From assembly GCF_009769735.1 (NCBI RefSeq), contig NZ_WSRO01000002.1, positions 8,481,001-8,545,000 of the forward strand: a stretch of 64,000 bases of DNA, read 5' to 3'. A program made the position numbers and the translations under genes. This document shows, piece after piece, positions 26,152 through 34,963 of this stretch. Source of the stretch: Streptomyces sp. BA2 (GTDB taxonomy: Bacteria; Actinomycetota; Actinomycetes; Streptomycetales; Streptomycetaceae). The notes beneath the pieces were generated by a model. That model was given only the letters and a program-made list of their open reading frames with translations. It made no database searches and had not been told where the DNA came from. Within the stretch, counting starts at the first letter, position 1. Each line of letters opens with the position of its first letter.

Positions 26152-26181
26152 AGCGCTTTCCTTACCACGGGGGTATCAGGA

Positions 26182-27180
26182 ATGGTCCGTGCACCACATG
26201 CTCCACAGGCCGCTGACCCGGCCGCCCTGCCACCGTCCGCCGCCCTGTACGTCGAGCTGGCGCTCGACGACGCCGAACAGGAGCGGCTGCGCGCCGTCGC
26301 GCCGGGGCCGGTCTGGTTCGCCGAACCGGACTCCGGATCCGCCGACGACGCACGCGTCCTCGCCGACTCCCACATCGCCCTCGGCAACCCGAGGGCGGAC
26401 CGACTTGAGCAGGCGCCGAACCTTCGCTGGCTGCAGCTCGCGTCCGTCGGCATCGACCGCTATGCGGGCCTGGACTGGCCGGTCCTGGGGCAGCGGCTGA
26501 CCGTCACCAACCTCGGCGGGCTCTTCGCCGACCCGGTCGCGGAGACCTGCCTCGCGGGCATCCTCGCGCTCTACCGCGGTGTCGACGTCCTGGCCGTACT
26601 CCGCGCGGGGGAGTCCTGGTCCAAGCTCGACGTACGCCCCGGCCTGCGGCTCCTGGGCGGGGCGAACGTCCTCATCCTCGGCAGGGGATCCATCGCCCTG
26701 CGCCTCGCCGCACTCCTCGCGCCCTTCGGCTGCTCCGTCACGCACTTCGCCCGGGGCAACGGCGACATCCGCACCCGGCGCGAACTCGACGCCAGGCTGC
26801 CCGAGTTCGACGTCGTCGTGGGACTGCTGCCGGGCACGGACGAGACCGCGGACCTCTTCGACCGGCGGCGCGTAGACCTGCTGCGCCCCGGCGCGGTCTT
26901 CGTGAACGCCGGACGCGGCACCCTGGCGGACGAGGACGCCCTGGTCGCCGCCCTCGCCTCCGGCCGGCTCGGCGGCGCGGTCCTCGACGTGACCCGCGAG
27001 GAACCGCTCCCCGCCGGGCACCCGCTCTGGAGCTGCCCGAACGTGATCCTCACCCAGCACACCGCGGGCGGTTCACGCGACGAGACGAAGCGCATCGTCG
27101 ACATGTTCGTGGACAACTGGCAGCGGCTCGCCGACGGGAAGCCGCTGCGCAACGTCGTGCGCTGGTCCCAGGGTTACTAG
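26182..27180 (+). CDS. D-isomer-specific 2-hydroxyacid dehydrogenase
   Basis: A 332-residue NAD(P)-dependent 2-hydroxyacid dehydrogenase. The cofactor domain has VLILGRGSIALRLAALLAPF (GxGxxxxxxA loop). The catalytic residues are the Arg in FVNAGRGTLADEDALV, the Glu in DVTREEPLPAGHPLW and the His in VILTQHTAGG. It interconverts a 2-oxoacid and a D-2-hydroxyacid; the substrate is unknown. ATG 26182 is preceded by a weak TCAGGA. It is convergent with the siderophore operon, 18 bases from the decarboxylase stop, and has its own palindromic operator at 26134-26151, so it need not be part of the iron regulon. Confidence 0.9.
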   Translation: MVRAPHAPQAADPAALPPSAALYVELALDDAEQERLRAVAPGPVWFAEPDSGSADDARVLADSHIALGNPRADRLEQAPNLRWLQLASVGIDRYAGLDWPVLGQRLTVTNLGGLFADPVAETCLAGILALYRGVDVLAVLRAGESWSKLDVRPGLRLLGGANVLILGRGSIALRLAALLAPFGCSVTHFARGNGDIRTRRELDARLPEFDVVVGLLPGTDETADLFDRRRVDLLRPGAVFVNAGRGTLADEDALVAALASGRLGGAVLDVTREEPLPAGHPLWSCPNVILTQHTAGGSRDETKRIVDMFVDNWQRLADGKPLRNVVRWSQGY

Positions 27181-27198
27181 TACCAGGACCACGCGCCG

Positions 27199-28401
27199 TC
27201 ACAGGAAGTGGAAGCCCGGCCTCGGGTGCATGAGGAAGTCGTGGTGCGAGATGTTCCACGCGTACGCGCCCGCCATCGCGAACACCACCCGGTCCCCGGC
27301 CCGCAGCCCCGTCACCGGAACCTGCCGGGCCAGGACGTCCTTCGGGGTGCACAACTGCCCCGCGAACGTCACCCGGTCCTGCAGCGCCTCGGACCGGGGC
27401 CAGGGGTGCGGCCACGGCTCGCGCGCCGGGAGCACGGTGCAGGGCTGGTCGTGGCCCTTGGCCGCGGGGGTGCGCAGATGGTGGGTGCCGCCGCGCACCA
27501 CCGCGAACTCCTCGCCGTGGCTCTGCTTCACGTCCAGGACCTCGGTGGCGTACCAGCCGCAGTACGTGGTGAGCGCCCGCCCCGGCTCGATACGCAGCGT
27601 CAGTTCCGGGTGCGCCGCACAGAGTTGGGCGAGGCCTTCTCCGTACGCGGCCCAGTCGAAGCGCGCGCCGGGGTCGGCGTAGTCCACGCTCATCCCGCCA
27701 CCGACGTTCACCTCCGCGAGGCGGATGCCGTGCCGCCGGGCCAGCGCCTGCGACCAGGTCACGACGGACTCGGCGATCGCGAGCTGCCGCGGTGCGTCGA
27801 GTCCGCTGGCCAAATGGGCGTGCACGCCCAGCAGGTGGAGTCCGCGGAGGCTGCCGTCGGTGAACGGCGAGACCACGGAATCCGCCTCGGCCGGGTCGAT
27901 GCCGAAGGGAGTGGGACGTCCGCCCATCGCGAGGGAACTGCCGGCCAGGGACTCGGCGTTGAGGTCGAGATTGAAGCGGAGCAGCACACCGACGCGGGTG
28001 TGCGGCACGACGCGGGCGGCGATCGAGGCCAGCATCCGCAGCTCGTAGGCGCTCTCGACATGGAAGCGCTCCACGCCGAGCTCAAGGGCTGCCGTGATCT
28101 CGTCCGGCGTCTTGCCGGGGCCGCCGAAGGCCAGCGGTCGTCCCGCGACCGCCTTGGCCACGTGGGCGAGTTCGCCGCCGGAGGAGACCTCGTAGCCGTC
28201 GACGTGCGGGCCGAGCGCGGTCAGGATCTCCGGCTCCGGATTGGCCTTGGCGGCGTAGTAGAGCTCGACCTGCCGGGGGAGCGCGGCGCGCACCGCGGCG
28301 GCATGGGCGTCGAGCGCCGACAGGTCGTACAGATAGGCGGGCAGTTCCTCCGCGGCGAGGCCGAGGGCACGGTCACGTACGGCGGGGGTGGGGAGGGTCA
28401 T
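27199..28401 (-). CDS. PLP-dependent decarboxylase, PvsE-like (siderophore precursor supply)
   Basis: A 400-residue fold-type III PLP enzyme of the Orn/DAP/Arg decarboxylase class. The PLP lysine is in VELYYAAKANPEPEIL. The histidine and glycine loops are LLGVHAHLASGLD, AEVNVGGGMSVDYADPGA and LRIEPGRALTTYCGW, and the cross-subunit cysteine motif is FAGQLCTPKDVLA. It is fifth in a run whose order matches pvsABCDE; Vibrio PvsE is also a decarboxylase of about 400 residues, thought to make the amine (ethanolamine from serine) of vibrioferrin. Here the substrate is inferred only. The ATG at 28401 overlaps the preceding synthetase stop by four bases (ATGA), so the two are translationally coupled. 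Confidence 0.9.
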   Translation of the reverse strand: MTLPTPAVRDRALGLAAEELPAYLYDLSALDAHAAAVRAALPRQVELYYAAKANPEPEILTALGPHVDGYEVSSGGELAHVAKAVAGRPLAFGGPGKTPDEITAALELGVERFHVESAYELRMLASIAARVVPHTRVGVLLRFNLDLNAESLAGSSLAMGGRPTPFGIDPAEADSVVSPFTDGSLRGLHLLGVHAHLASGLDAPRQLAIAESVVTWSQALARRHGIRLAEVNVGGGMSVDYADPGARFDWAAYGEGLAQLCAAHPELTLRIEPGRALTTYCGWYATEVLDVKQSHGEEFAVVRGGTHHLRTPAAKGHDQPCTVLPAREPWPHPWPRSEALQDRVTFAGQLCTPKDVLARQVPVTGLRAGDRVVFAMAGAYAWNISHHDFLMHPRPGFHFL

Positions 28402-30227
28402 TCGGCGGTGCTCCAAGGTGCGTCGGTGCGGGCGCCCAGGTCCCGTACGTGCTCGGCGAGCGGAAAGGGGGAGGTGAGACGGACATAGCCCGCGTCCCGG
28501 TCGGCCTTGCGCTCCCAGCGGGTGAGCAGATTGGCCTTGGCGGGCAGCGGCACTCCGGCGAGCAGGGCGCTGAGCCGGGGCGGGCAGCCGTGCGTGTCGG
28601 CGAACTCCTGCACGATGGCACGGACTTGTGACCAGAGCGCGGCCTCGGTGTGCGGATGGAGGTCGGCGAGGGCGGCGAGCAGCTCGGCGACGTGGTTCAC
28701 CAGGAGGCAGTAGACGACGCGGTCCCAGCCGCGCTGCGCGTCGTACGTCATCGGGCCCGCGACCTCGGGCGGGAGCGCCGCCAGGGTCTCCGCGTGACGC
28801 TCCGGGACCAGCTTGGTGCCCTCCAGGTCGCGGAAGAGCACCTGCGCGGGCATGCCGTCGTCGTCGACGCAGATCAGTACGTTCTGCAGATGCGGTTCGA
28901 GCACCAGGCCGTGGTCGAAGTACGCGGCGAGCACCGGCGGCAGCAGAAGCCGGAGATACCTCTGCCACCAGTCGAGCGCCCGCTGCGGGCCCGCGCCGTC
29001 GAGGAGGCGGGAGATGTGGCCGGGCCCCGTCGGGTACTCGTCCGCGACGGCCGCGGCGAGCAGCGGTGTCGTGCCGGGAAGGAGCCGTCCGGCCAGGCCT
29101 TCGCGGACGATGACGCCGAAGCCCTCCAGGAGGGCGAGGTCGGGGCGCCCGTCGGGGCCCGGGAGCGCAAGGCCGCGGTAGGCGGGCTCACGGAGCACGG
29201 CGTTGCCCGGGAAGCGGGCGGCCAGGTCGTCCAGCGTGCCTTCGAGTACGCGGGTGAGTGCGACCGCACCCGCCAGCTCGTAACTGGCGTTCTTGCGCAG
29301 GCAGTTGGTGATGCGGACGTTCAGGCTGAACTTCAGGAAGGTGTCACCGTCGTACAGCGTGCGCACGGAGGCGGTGGCCGCGAAGGGGGAGCCACCGGGC
29401 CCCAGGTCGATGACGTCGGCGCGGTCCAAGGCGGCACGCAGCCCCGGGTGCTCCCGCAGCAGGTCGTACTGCCAGGGGTGCACCGGAAGGAGCCGGTAGC
29501 CGTCCGGCACGGTGCCGAGGCGGTCGAGCGGGGCCGTGGCGCCCGGCCGCGCCGACTCCTCGGCGATGAGGTGGTCCCGTACGGCGAGGTGGCGCAGCGG
29601 GAAGGCGGCCGCGGTCTCGGGGGCGTACGCCGCCCAGTCGGCGAGGTCGCCGCCGCGGGCCTTGGGAGTGGGGTGGAAGCGGTGGCCGAACAGCAGGGAC
29701 TGCTCGGAGGCCAGGTAGTCCGCGAGCCACTTCGGGGCCGGGGCGGGGGTCGTCTCCGTGGAGGGAGCCGGACGGTCGGCGGCGATCGCGGCGCTGACGC
29801 CTTCGTGGCTGGAGGCGATCTGCTCCAGGAACTCCTCGTTGCTCACGCCCGTACGCAGCGAGAGCTCGGCATGGGTGTACTCGGCGAGGCGCGGCCAGTC
29901 GACCTCCACCCAGGCGCCGTCCCGCTGCTCGGTCACCGGGCCGGTGAAGCGGTGGGCGCCGAGGAGGGACGCGCGGCGCAGCGCGACGCGCAGGAGGACC
30001 CCGCGGCGCGGCAGCCGGAGCAGGAGGTCGCCGTCGACGACGGCGGTCTGGTGCTCGGGGCCCGAGACCTCGCGCAGCAGGCAGTTGAGGAGGGTGTGCG
30101 TCACCGCATGGTCGGCGCTGGGCAGACGGGTGGGCGCGGCCCCGGCGACGGGGGCGCCCGCGACGAGGGCGGCGGACTGGGCGGGCGCCCAGGATGGGGC
30201 GGCGAACGTGCCGGTCGGCAAGGACAT
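28398..30227 (-). CDS. NIS siderophore synthetase, IucA/IucC family (PvsD-like position)
   Basis: A 609-residue NRPS-independent siderophore synthetase. The IucA/IucC catalytic segments are YRLLPVHPWQYDLLREHPG, then ATASVRTLYDGDTFLKFSLN, VRITNCLRKNASYE, and the C-terminal LVLEPHLQNVLICVDDDG and VLFRDLEGTKLV. These enzymes adenylate a carboxylate (citrate, 2-oxoglutarate or a half-made siderophore) and condense it with an amine or alcohol. The start at 30227 shares its first base with the last base of the exporter stop (TGATG). The position between exporter and decarboxylase matches pvsD. Which carboxyl it activates cannot be read from sequence. Confidence 0.93.
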   Translation of the reverse strand: MSLPTGTFAAPSWAPAQSAALVAGAPVAGAAPTRLPSADHAVTHTLLNCLLREVSGPEHQTAVVDGDLLLRLPRRGVLLRVALRRASLLGAHRFTGPVTEQRDGAWVEVDWPRLAEYTHAELSLRTGVSNEEFLEQIASSHEGVSAAIAADRPAPSTETTPAPAPKWLADYLASEQSLLFGHRFHPTPKARGGDLADWAAYAPETAAAFPLRHLAVRDHLIAEESARPGATAPLDRLGTVPDGYRLLPVHPWQYDLLREHPGLRAALDRADVIDLGPGGSPFAATASVRTLYDGDTFLKFSLNVRITNCLRKNASYELAGAVALTRVLEGTLDDLAARFPGNAVLREPAYRGLALPGPDGRPDLALLEGFGVIVREGLAGRLLPGTTPLLAAAVADEYPTGPGHISRLLDGAGPQRALDWWQRYLRLLLPPVLAAYFDHGLVLEPHLQNVLICVDDDGMPAQVLFRDLEGTKLVPERHAETLAALPPEVAGPMTYDAQRGWDRVVYCLLVNHVAELLAALADLHPHTEAALWSQVRAIVQEFADTHGCPPRLSALLAGVPLPAKANLLTRWERKADRDAGYVRLTSPFPLAEHVRDLGARTDAPWSTAE

Positions 30228-31456
30228 CAACGGCTCCAGCGGATGCGGGGCGAGCGGCGGAACAAAGCGGGGAGAGTGGCGGCGGCCAGGGCTACCAGGG
30301 CGATCGCGGTGCCGGTCAGGAGGGGCGCGGGCAGGCCGATGAGGCTGTGGCCGGCCGCTGCCGCGAGACCGGCGGCGACCGCGCCGCCTTTGGAGACGAG
30401 CTCCAGCGTGCCGAACATCCCGCCGGGGGGCCTGCCGTGGGCGCACTCGGCGGCCAGCACGGACAGACTGACGAGGCCGAGGGTGAGGCCCGCGCCGAGC
30501 AGCAGTCGCACACCGGTGAAGGCGGCGAGCGAATCGGCGGCGCCGTGCCCGGCGAGACCGAGCGCGACCAGACCGAACCCGGCGGCGATCCCCTGCATGG
30601 GGCGGCGCTCGACGGCCCGGTGCACCCGCAGCGCGAACAGCAGGTAGCACAGGTGCGGCAGGGCGAACAGCGCGCCGGACACGACCGGCGAGACGCCGGG
30701 TATTCGCTCCTCGACCAGCGCGATCAGGTAGGGGAAGGAGATGACGGTGGAGAAGACGAAGGCGAACTCGAAGGCGTAGAGCGCCCTGAGAGGGGCGAGC
30801 GGTACGGCGGCCTCCGGCGCGTCGGCCACTTCGGTGCCCGGCGGTTTCGCCGTGGGCTCCGGCAGGGCGGCGAGCATCGCGGCCGCGGCCAGCGGCAGGA
30901 CGGCGAGCAGTGCGTACTGGCGGTGCGGCGAGATCCAGGGGGTCAGCGAGCCGACGACGATCGGCGCGAGGACCAGCGCTGCCCGCGCGGCACCCTGCAT
31001 CAAGGTGAGCGCCTTGGAGAGGCCCGAGCCGGTGAGCGCGGCGGCGAGGTAGCCGTTGGACGCGGCGAACGTGCCGCCCAGGACGCCTTGCAGCACCAGG
31101 GCCGTGACGAACGCGCCGAGGGACTCGGCCCACCCGGCGAGCAAGAAGGAGAGAGCGAGGCCGAGTTGAGCCCGCAGAAGCAGCCGTTTTCGGCCGAAGC
31201 GGTCGGCGGCCCGGCCCCACAGGGGCGCGCCGAGCGCGCCGAAGACCGTCGGGACGACGTACAGGAGCCCGGCCCAGCGGGCGCTCGCGTCTCCCAACTC
31301 GGGGAGGATCGCGGTGAGATACGGGGGTAGCCCGAGGGCGGCGAAGGACGCGACGAAGTAGCAGGCGGCGACGGCGTGCACCTGGCGCCGGCCGAATCCT
31401 GTGCCCACGGTCGAACCCTCCGTAAGCGCGTGCGCCGATGATGCGGTGGCCATCAT
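30227..31456 (-). CDS. MFS transporter, probable siderophore exporter (PvsC-like)
   Basis: A 409-residue major-facilitator protein with about 12 membrane helices. The loop 2-3 signature reads GAPLWGRAADRFGRKRLLLR. The second half begins LYAFEFAFVFSTVISFPYL. It lies between the two NIS synthetase genes, exactly where pvsC lies in the vibrioferrin operon; MFS pumps in NIS operons export the finished siderophore. It has start-stop overlaps on both sides: ATGA at 31453-31456 with the upstream synthetase and TGATG at 30225-30229 with the downstream one. Start is MMATAS at 31456, or 31453. Confidence 0.92.
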   Translation of the reverse strand: MMATASSAHALTEGSTVGTGFGRRQVHAVAACYFVASFAALGLPPYLTAILPELGDASARWAGLLYVVPTVFGALGAPLWGRAADRFGRKRLLLRAQLGLALSFLLAGWAESLGAFVTALVLQGVLGGTFAASNGYLAAALTGSGLSKALTLMQGAARAALVLAPIVVGSLTPWISPHRQYALLAVLPLAAAAMLAALPEPTAKPPGTEVADAPEAAVPLAPLRALYAFEFAFVFSTVISFPYLIALVEERIPGVSPVVSGALFALPHLCYLLFALRVHRAVERRPMQGIAAGFGLVALGLAGHGAADSLAAFTGVRLLLGAGLTLGLVSLSVLAAECAHGRPPGGMFGTLELVSKGGAVAAGLAAAAGHSLIGLPAPLLTGTAIALVALAAATLPALFRRSPRIRWSR

Positions 31457-33621
31457 GAAGTCCCCGTCTGCCGCAGGTAGTTGGGTCCTGTCGTGTAGTG
31501 CTTGTTGATGTCGGCGGCCCCTGAGCGCTCCTTGGAGAGCAGGGTGCCCGCGGTGACCATCGCCTTGACGGGCAGCTCCGGCGCGTCAAGGACGTGCGCC
31601 CGCAGGAGCGCGCCCGGCTCGCCGGGACCCGGGCCGAGCCGCTCGACGGCCTCGGCGAGCCGCTCGCGCACGAGCCGGAGCAGCCGCTCCAGCGGGGCGT
31701 GGCCGTGCCGGGCGAGCCCGAACGCGTAGGACCCGGCGCAGAGGTGGAGGGTGATGGTGGTGAACACGTCGAGCACGGGCCGATCTCCGTCGACGAAGAT
31801 CCTGGGATCGTCGAACTCGCCCGCCTCCGGGGCCGGTTGCCCCATGACGTCGTGCAGCCGGGCGAGGTTGACGCGAGGCCCGTCGTTGTCCTTGAACAGC
31901 AGCCGCAGCCGGGTGGGGCCGGCCGCGTCACTTCCCGCGGGGTGGTCCATCACCAGCGAGATGTTCTGCTGATGCGACTCCAGGGCGATCCCGTAGGCGA
32001 AGAGGGTCGTCTGCCAGTCGAAGAGGAGGGCGAGCGTGGCGTCCAGGAGGGCGAGGGGGTCGCCGCCGTAGAAGCGGTCGGCGAGGTGGTCGATCAGCAG
32101 CCGGTCGCCGCCGGGTGCCGGGCACAGGAGCGCCGCCATCGGCACGACCGCGGCGCCGTCGAGGCCGGCGGGGTAACGGCGCAGGAGCACGGCGAGGAGT
32201 TCATGTCCGGCGTGGGCGAAGCGGGTCTCGTCCGCGTGCAGGACGACACCTTTGAACCGGGGTTCGCGGTCGATGACGGCTTCGACGAGCCGCTGGCCCG
32301 CGGCGCCGTCGGCGAGGGTGCCCGGCTTGATGGTGCGCCGGTTGCGCAGGCCCAGTGTGGCGGTGGCGAGCGGCAGTTTGAGGTGCTGCGTGGCGTCGGA
32401 GGTGAGGGCGACGGTACGCATCGAGAGGGTCGGTACGACGTCGGGTCCGGGACGGTCGACGAGCTGGGCCCGCCCGTCGAGCCCGGCTGCCCGCAGCGCG
32501 TCCCGCAGGGGTCCTTCCGCGGTCAAGGGGTGTACGGGGAGGAGGAGATGGGTCCCTTCGAGCTCGGGCATGCCGGCTGCGCCGGGTGACAGCCAGGAGG
32601 TGGTGCCACCGCCGATGGTGAGGGCCTCGCGGGGGAGGGCGAGCTGTCGCAGCGCGAAGGCTGGATGGAACTCGGGTGCGTACGCACGCAGTTGGGCGAC
32701 GGAGAGCCCTGAGCGGCCGCGGGAGGTGGGATACACGGGGTGATCGGCCCGGGCGGCGAGCGTGTCGTAACCGAGCCCGCCCGCGAGTCCGGTCCAGTTG
32801 GCGGGATCCGCGCCGTACCGCTCGACGAGCAGGCTCTCCACCTCACCCTTCGTCTCGTCATGCAGCCGCAGGGCATCGAGCGCCTGCTCACACTCCACGG
32901 CGAACGCCTCGAACCCGCCACGGTCGACGGGCTCGGCGAGATCACGCAGGGCGCCCAGAATGCTGCCCGCGTCAGCGAGTTCGGCCCCATCGGACTCGCG
33001 CCGGAGCAAGGGGAGCCGGGCGGCGTACGTGGCTTGATAGCCGTCCGGGTGGACGGCCATCAGCAGAGCGTCGGTGCGAGGCGCGCACCCGGCGGGGCAC
33101 GAACTCGGCGTGCTTCCGGCGCGGCTGTCGCTGTCTCCGGGTGGGCCAGCGACGACGACCTCGGCTGGGTCAGCGACGACGACCCCGGCTTCCACGGAGC
33201 CACGGGGTTCCGCGCCGGGCGGGACGGTGGCCTGGACGTCGCGGCCGACCGCCCCCGAGTCATGCCGACCGCTCACGCCGACGCCGGGTCGGCGGGCGGA
33301 ACCACTGGAGGCCGCAGCTTCTTCTACGGAGGCATGGGGCACATCGTCCGGCGGGATCGCCCCCGGCAGGCCGCATCCACGGCCCCCGTCGGCACCGACC
33401 CGCGGCGCGGGCACCCTAGTGGTGGCTTCGTCCTCCGCGGAGTGTTCCCGCACCGCCGCCACCGGCAGCCTCAGCCACAAGCCGTCCGGTTGCCGCATCG
33501 CCGTGCTTCGGGTGCGCCACCCCGCCACGTCCTCGCGCAGGAGTGCGCTGAGTACGCGTAACAGGAACTCGGCCTCGACGTCGGCCCCGGTCGAAGGTGC
33601 CCCGCCAGGCGGACGCGTCAC
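31453..33621 (-). CDS. NIS siderophore synthetase, IucA/IucC family, with internal low-complexity insertion (PvsB-like position)
   Basis: A 722-residue NIS synthetase, about 110-120 residues longer than usual. Family motifs are LLLPVHPLTAEGPLRDALRA, then VPTLSMRTVALTSDATQHLK, LATATLGLRNRRTIKPGTL, IALESHQQNISLVMDHP and LLFKDNDGPRVNLARL. Residues about 58-182 (33076-33450) are a Gly/Pro/Ala/Val-rich stretch without family similarity and contain two 8-residue tandem units (AGVVVADP/AEVVVAGP). The rest of the fold appears complete, so the enzyme may still be active. GTG 33621 overlaps the ATP-grasp stop by four bases (GTGA). Its place second in the run matches pvsB. Confidence 0.9.
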   Translation of the reverse strand: MTRPPGGAPSTGADVEAEFLLRVLSALLREDVAGWRTRSTAMRQPDGLWLRLPVAAVREHSAEDEATTRVPAPRVGADGGRGCGLPGAIPPDDVPHASVEEAAASSGSARRPGVGVSGRHDSGAVGRDVQATVPPGAEPRGSVEAGVVVADPAEVVVAGPPGDSDSRAGSTPSSCPAGCAPRTDALLMAVHPDGYQATYAARLPLLRRESDGAELADAGSILGALRDLAEPVDRGGFEAFAVECEQALDALRLHDETKGEVESLLVERYGADPANWTGLAGGLGYDTLAARADHPVYPTSRGRSGLSVAQLRAYAPEFHPAFALRQLALPREALTIGGGTTSWLSPGAAGMPELEGTHLLLPVHPLTAEGPLRDALRAAGLDGRAQLVDRPGPDVVPTLSMRTVALTSDATQHLKLPLATATLGLRNRRTIKPGTLADGAAGQRLVEAVIDREPRFKGVVLHADETRFAHAGHELLAVLLRRYPAGLDGAAVVPMAALLCPAPGGDRLLIDHLADRFYGGDPLALLDATLALLFDWQTTLFAYGIALESHQQNISLVMDHPAGSDAAGPTRLRLLFKDNDGPRVNLARLHDVMGQPAPEAGEFDDPRIFVDGDRPVLDVFTTITLHLCAGSYAFGLARHGHAPLERLLRLVRERLAEAVERLGPGPGEPGALLRAHVLDAPELPVKAMVTAGTLLSKERSGAADINKHYTTGPNYLRQTGTS

Positions 33622-34859
33622 GGCGTGATCTCCCAGTGATGCTCGGCGAGGAACTCCGCCACGGCTCGGTCCACCTCTGACTGTTCGGTGCCGGTGGCGC
33701 GGACCACCCCGAGGAAGTCCCGGTTCGTGCCGTGGAGTTCGCGGCGTTCGCCGACTTCGCGTAGTGGGCGGTATGTGAGATGTACCCCGCCCATCCTCAC
33801 TTCGGTCGCGCCCGGCGCAGCCGTCAGCGTTCCGGCGCTCTGCGCGCACGGATAGTCGAGCAGTGCCCGGCCGTCCGTCCGCGCGCCCAGGTCCGAAGGG
33901 AGCGGCTCGCCCAGATGCGTACGGAGAATGAGCTCGAAGAGCGGTATGTCCAGGAGTTGAGCGAGGAGCAGATCGCACTGGTCGCCGATGGCGCGGTAGT
34001 TGACCTCGATGAGCCGTGCCCGCCCCTCCGACACCACGAATTCCGTGTGGCACGCCCCGAATCCCACCCCCAGCACGTCCAGTTGGGTCAGGACCTGAGC
34101 CACCACCGCCTCCGGATGCGCCGGGACGAACGTCAGCCGCTCCTCTATGAAGTACGGCGGCGGCGACACCTCCGTACGGAAGCCGCCCAGTACGTGCCTG
34201 ACGTGGCCGTCGCCGAGCGTCTCCAGGGTGCACAACTCCCCGGCCAGGTACTCCTCGACGACCAGTGCCGCCCCCGGACGCCGCGCCTGTATCTCCGCGC
34301 ACCGCCGCACCAGCTGCTCCGGCCCCTCGACCAGCACCACGTCCTCGCTCGCCACCCCCTCCCGCGGCTTGACCACGCAAGGGAACGGCACGTCGAGAGC
34401 CGTGAGTTCGGCCGGATCCCGGTCGGTGGGCAGCTCCGCCGACCACACCGCGTCAACGCCCGCAGCAGCGAGATGGCGCCGCATCTGCGCCTTGTCCTTG
34501 GTGCGCAGCGCCGCCCGCCAGTCCTTGCCGGGCAGCCCGAAGTACTCGGCGGCCAGCGCGGCCTGGGTCTGCAGATGGTCACTGTTGGTGAAGATCGCGC
34601 CGGGGGAGTGGTGGGCGGAGATCCGGCTGATGACGGCACGGAAATCGAGTACGTCGCACTCCAGGATCTCCAGAGACTCCAGAGGCTCCAGAGGCTCCAG
34701 AGACCCCAGGGATTCGAGGCTCTCCTGGACCAGGCCGTCCCGGTGGGCGTCCGGCTGATCGGTGAGGAGGGTGACGTCGAGGCCGAGCCTGTGCGCGGCG
34801 GGCAGAAAGCCTTCGGTGACCGAGTCGGTGGGGTTGCGGGCAAGGACGTACAGCCGCAT
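33618..34859 (-). CDS. ATP-grasp ligase, PvsA-like
   Basis: A 413-residue ATP-grasp protein. It begins MRLYVLARNPTDSVTEGFLP. The ATP-binding lysine motif is VPFPCVVKPREGVASEDVVL, followed by LVVEEYLAGELCTLETLGDG, and the metal-binding RLIEVNYRAIGDQCDLLLAQ (Glu and Asn). Such enzymes make amide bonds through acyl phosphates; PvsA, the first gene of the vibrioferrin operon, is also ATP-grasp. Residues 47-67 are an unusual Leu-Glu-rich repeat (ESLESLGSLEPLEPL and on), coded by near-identical 9-base units. ATG 34859 was chosen because the frame upstream enters the hairpin region. The substrate is inferred only by analogy. Confidence 0.88.
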   Translation of the reverse strand: MRLYVLARNPTDSVTEGFLPAAHRLGLDVTLLTDQPDAHRDGLVQESLESLGSLEPLEPLESLEILECDVLDFRAVISRISAHHSPGAIFTNSDHLQTQAALAAEYFGLPGKDWRAALRTKDKAQMRRHLAAAGVDAVWSAELPTDRDPAELTALDVPFPCVVKPREGVASEDVVLVEGPEQLVRRCAEIQARRPGAALVVEEYLAGELCTLETLGDGHVRHVLGGFRTEVSPPPYFIEERLTFVPAHPEAVVAQVLTQLDVLGVGFGACHTEFVVSEGRARLIEVNYRAIGDQCDLLLAQLLDIPLFELILRTHLGEPLPSDLGARTDGRALLDYPCAQSAGTLTAAPGATEVRMGGVHLTYRPLREVGERRELHGTNRDFLGVVRATGTEQSEVDRAVAEFLAEHHWEITP

Positions 34860-34925
34860 GGCGAGTCCACTTCCGGGTGCGAGCGGAGGTGCATGTGGGG
34901 GGGAGTGAGCGGGGCGGGGTGGGGC

Positions 34926-34953
34926 GGGGCGGGCCGGTCGAAGGGCCCGCCCC
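34926..34953 (-). terminator. Hairpin between transport and biosynthesis halves of the iron operon
   Basis: GGGGCGGGCC (34926-34935) pairs perfectly with GGCCCGCCCC (34944-34953) across an 8-base loop. It lies 11 bases past the binding-protein stop and about 65 bases before the ATP-grasp start. It could terminate or attenuate transcription, or protect the upstream mRNA 3' end. Confidence 0.6.
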
Positions 34954-34963
34954 CAACTAGCGT

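Noticed and set aside
30227..31931. Continuous ORF joining the second NIS synthetase with upstream sequence
   Set aside because: The upstream part is the exporter and first synthetase read out of frame; the real start is at 30227 in the TGATG overlap.
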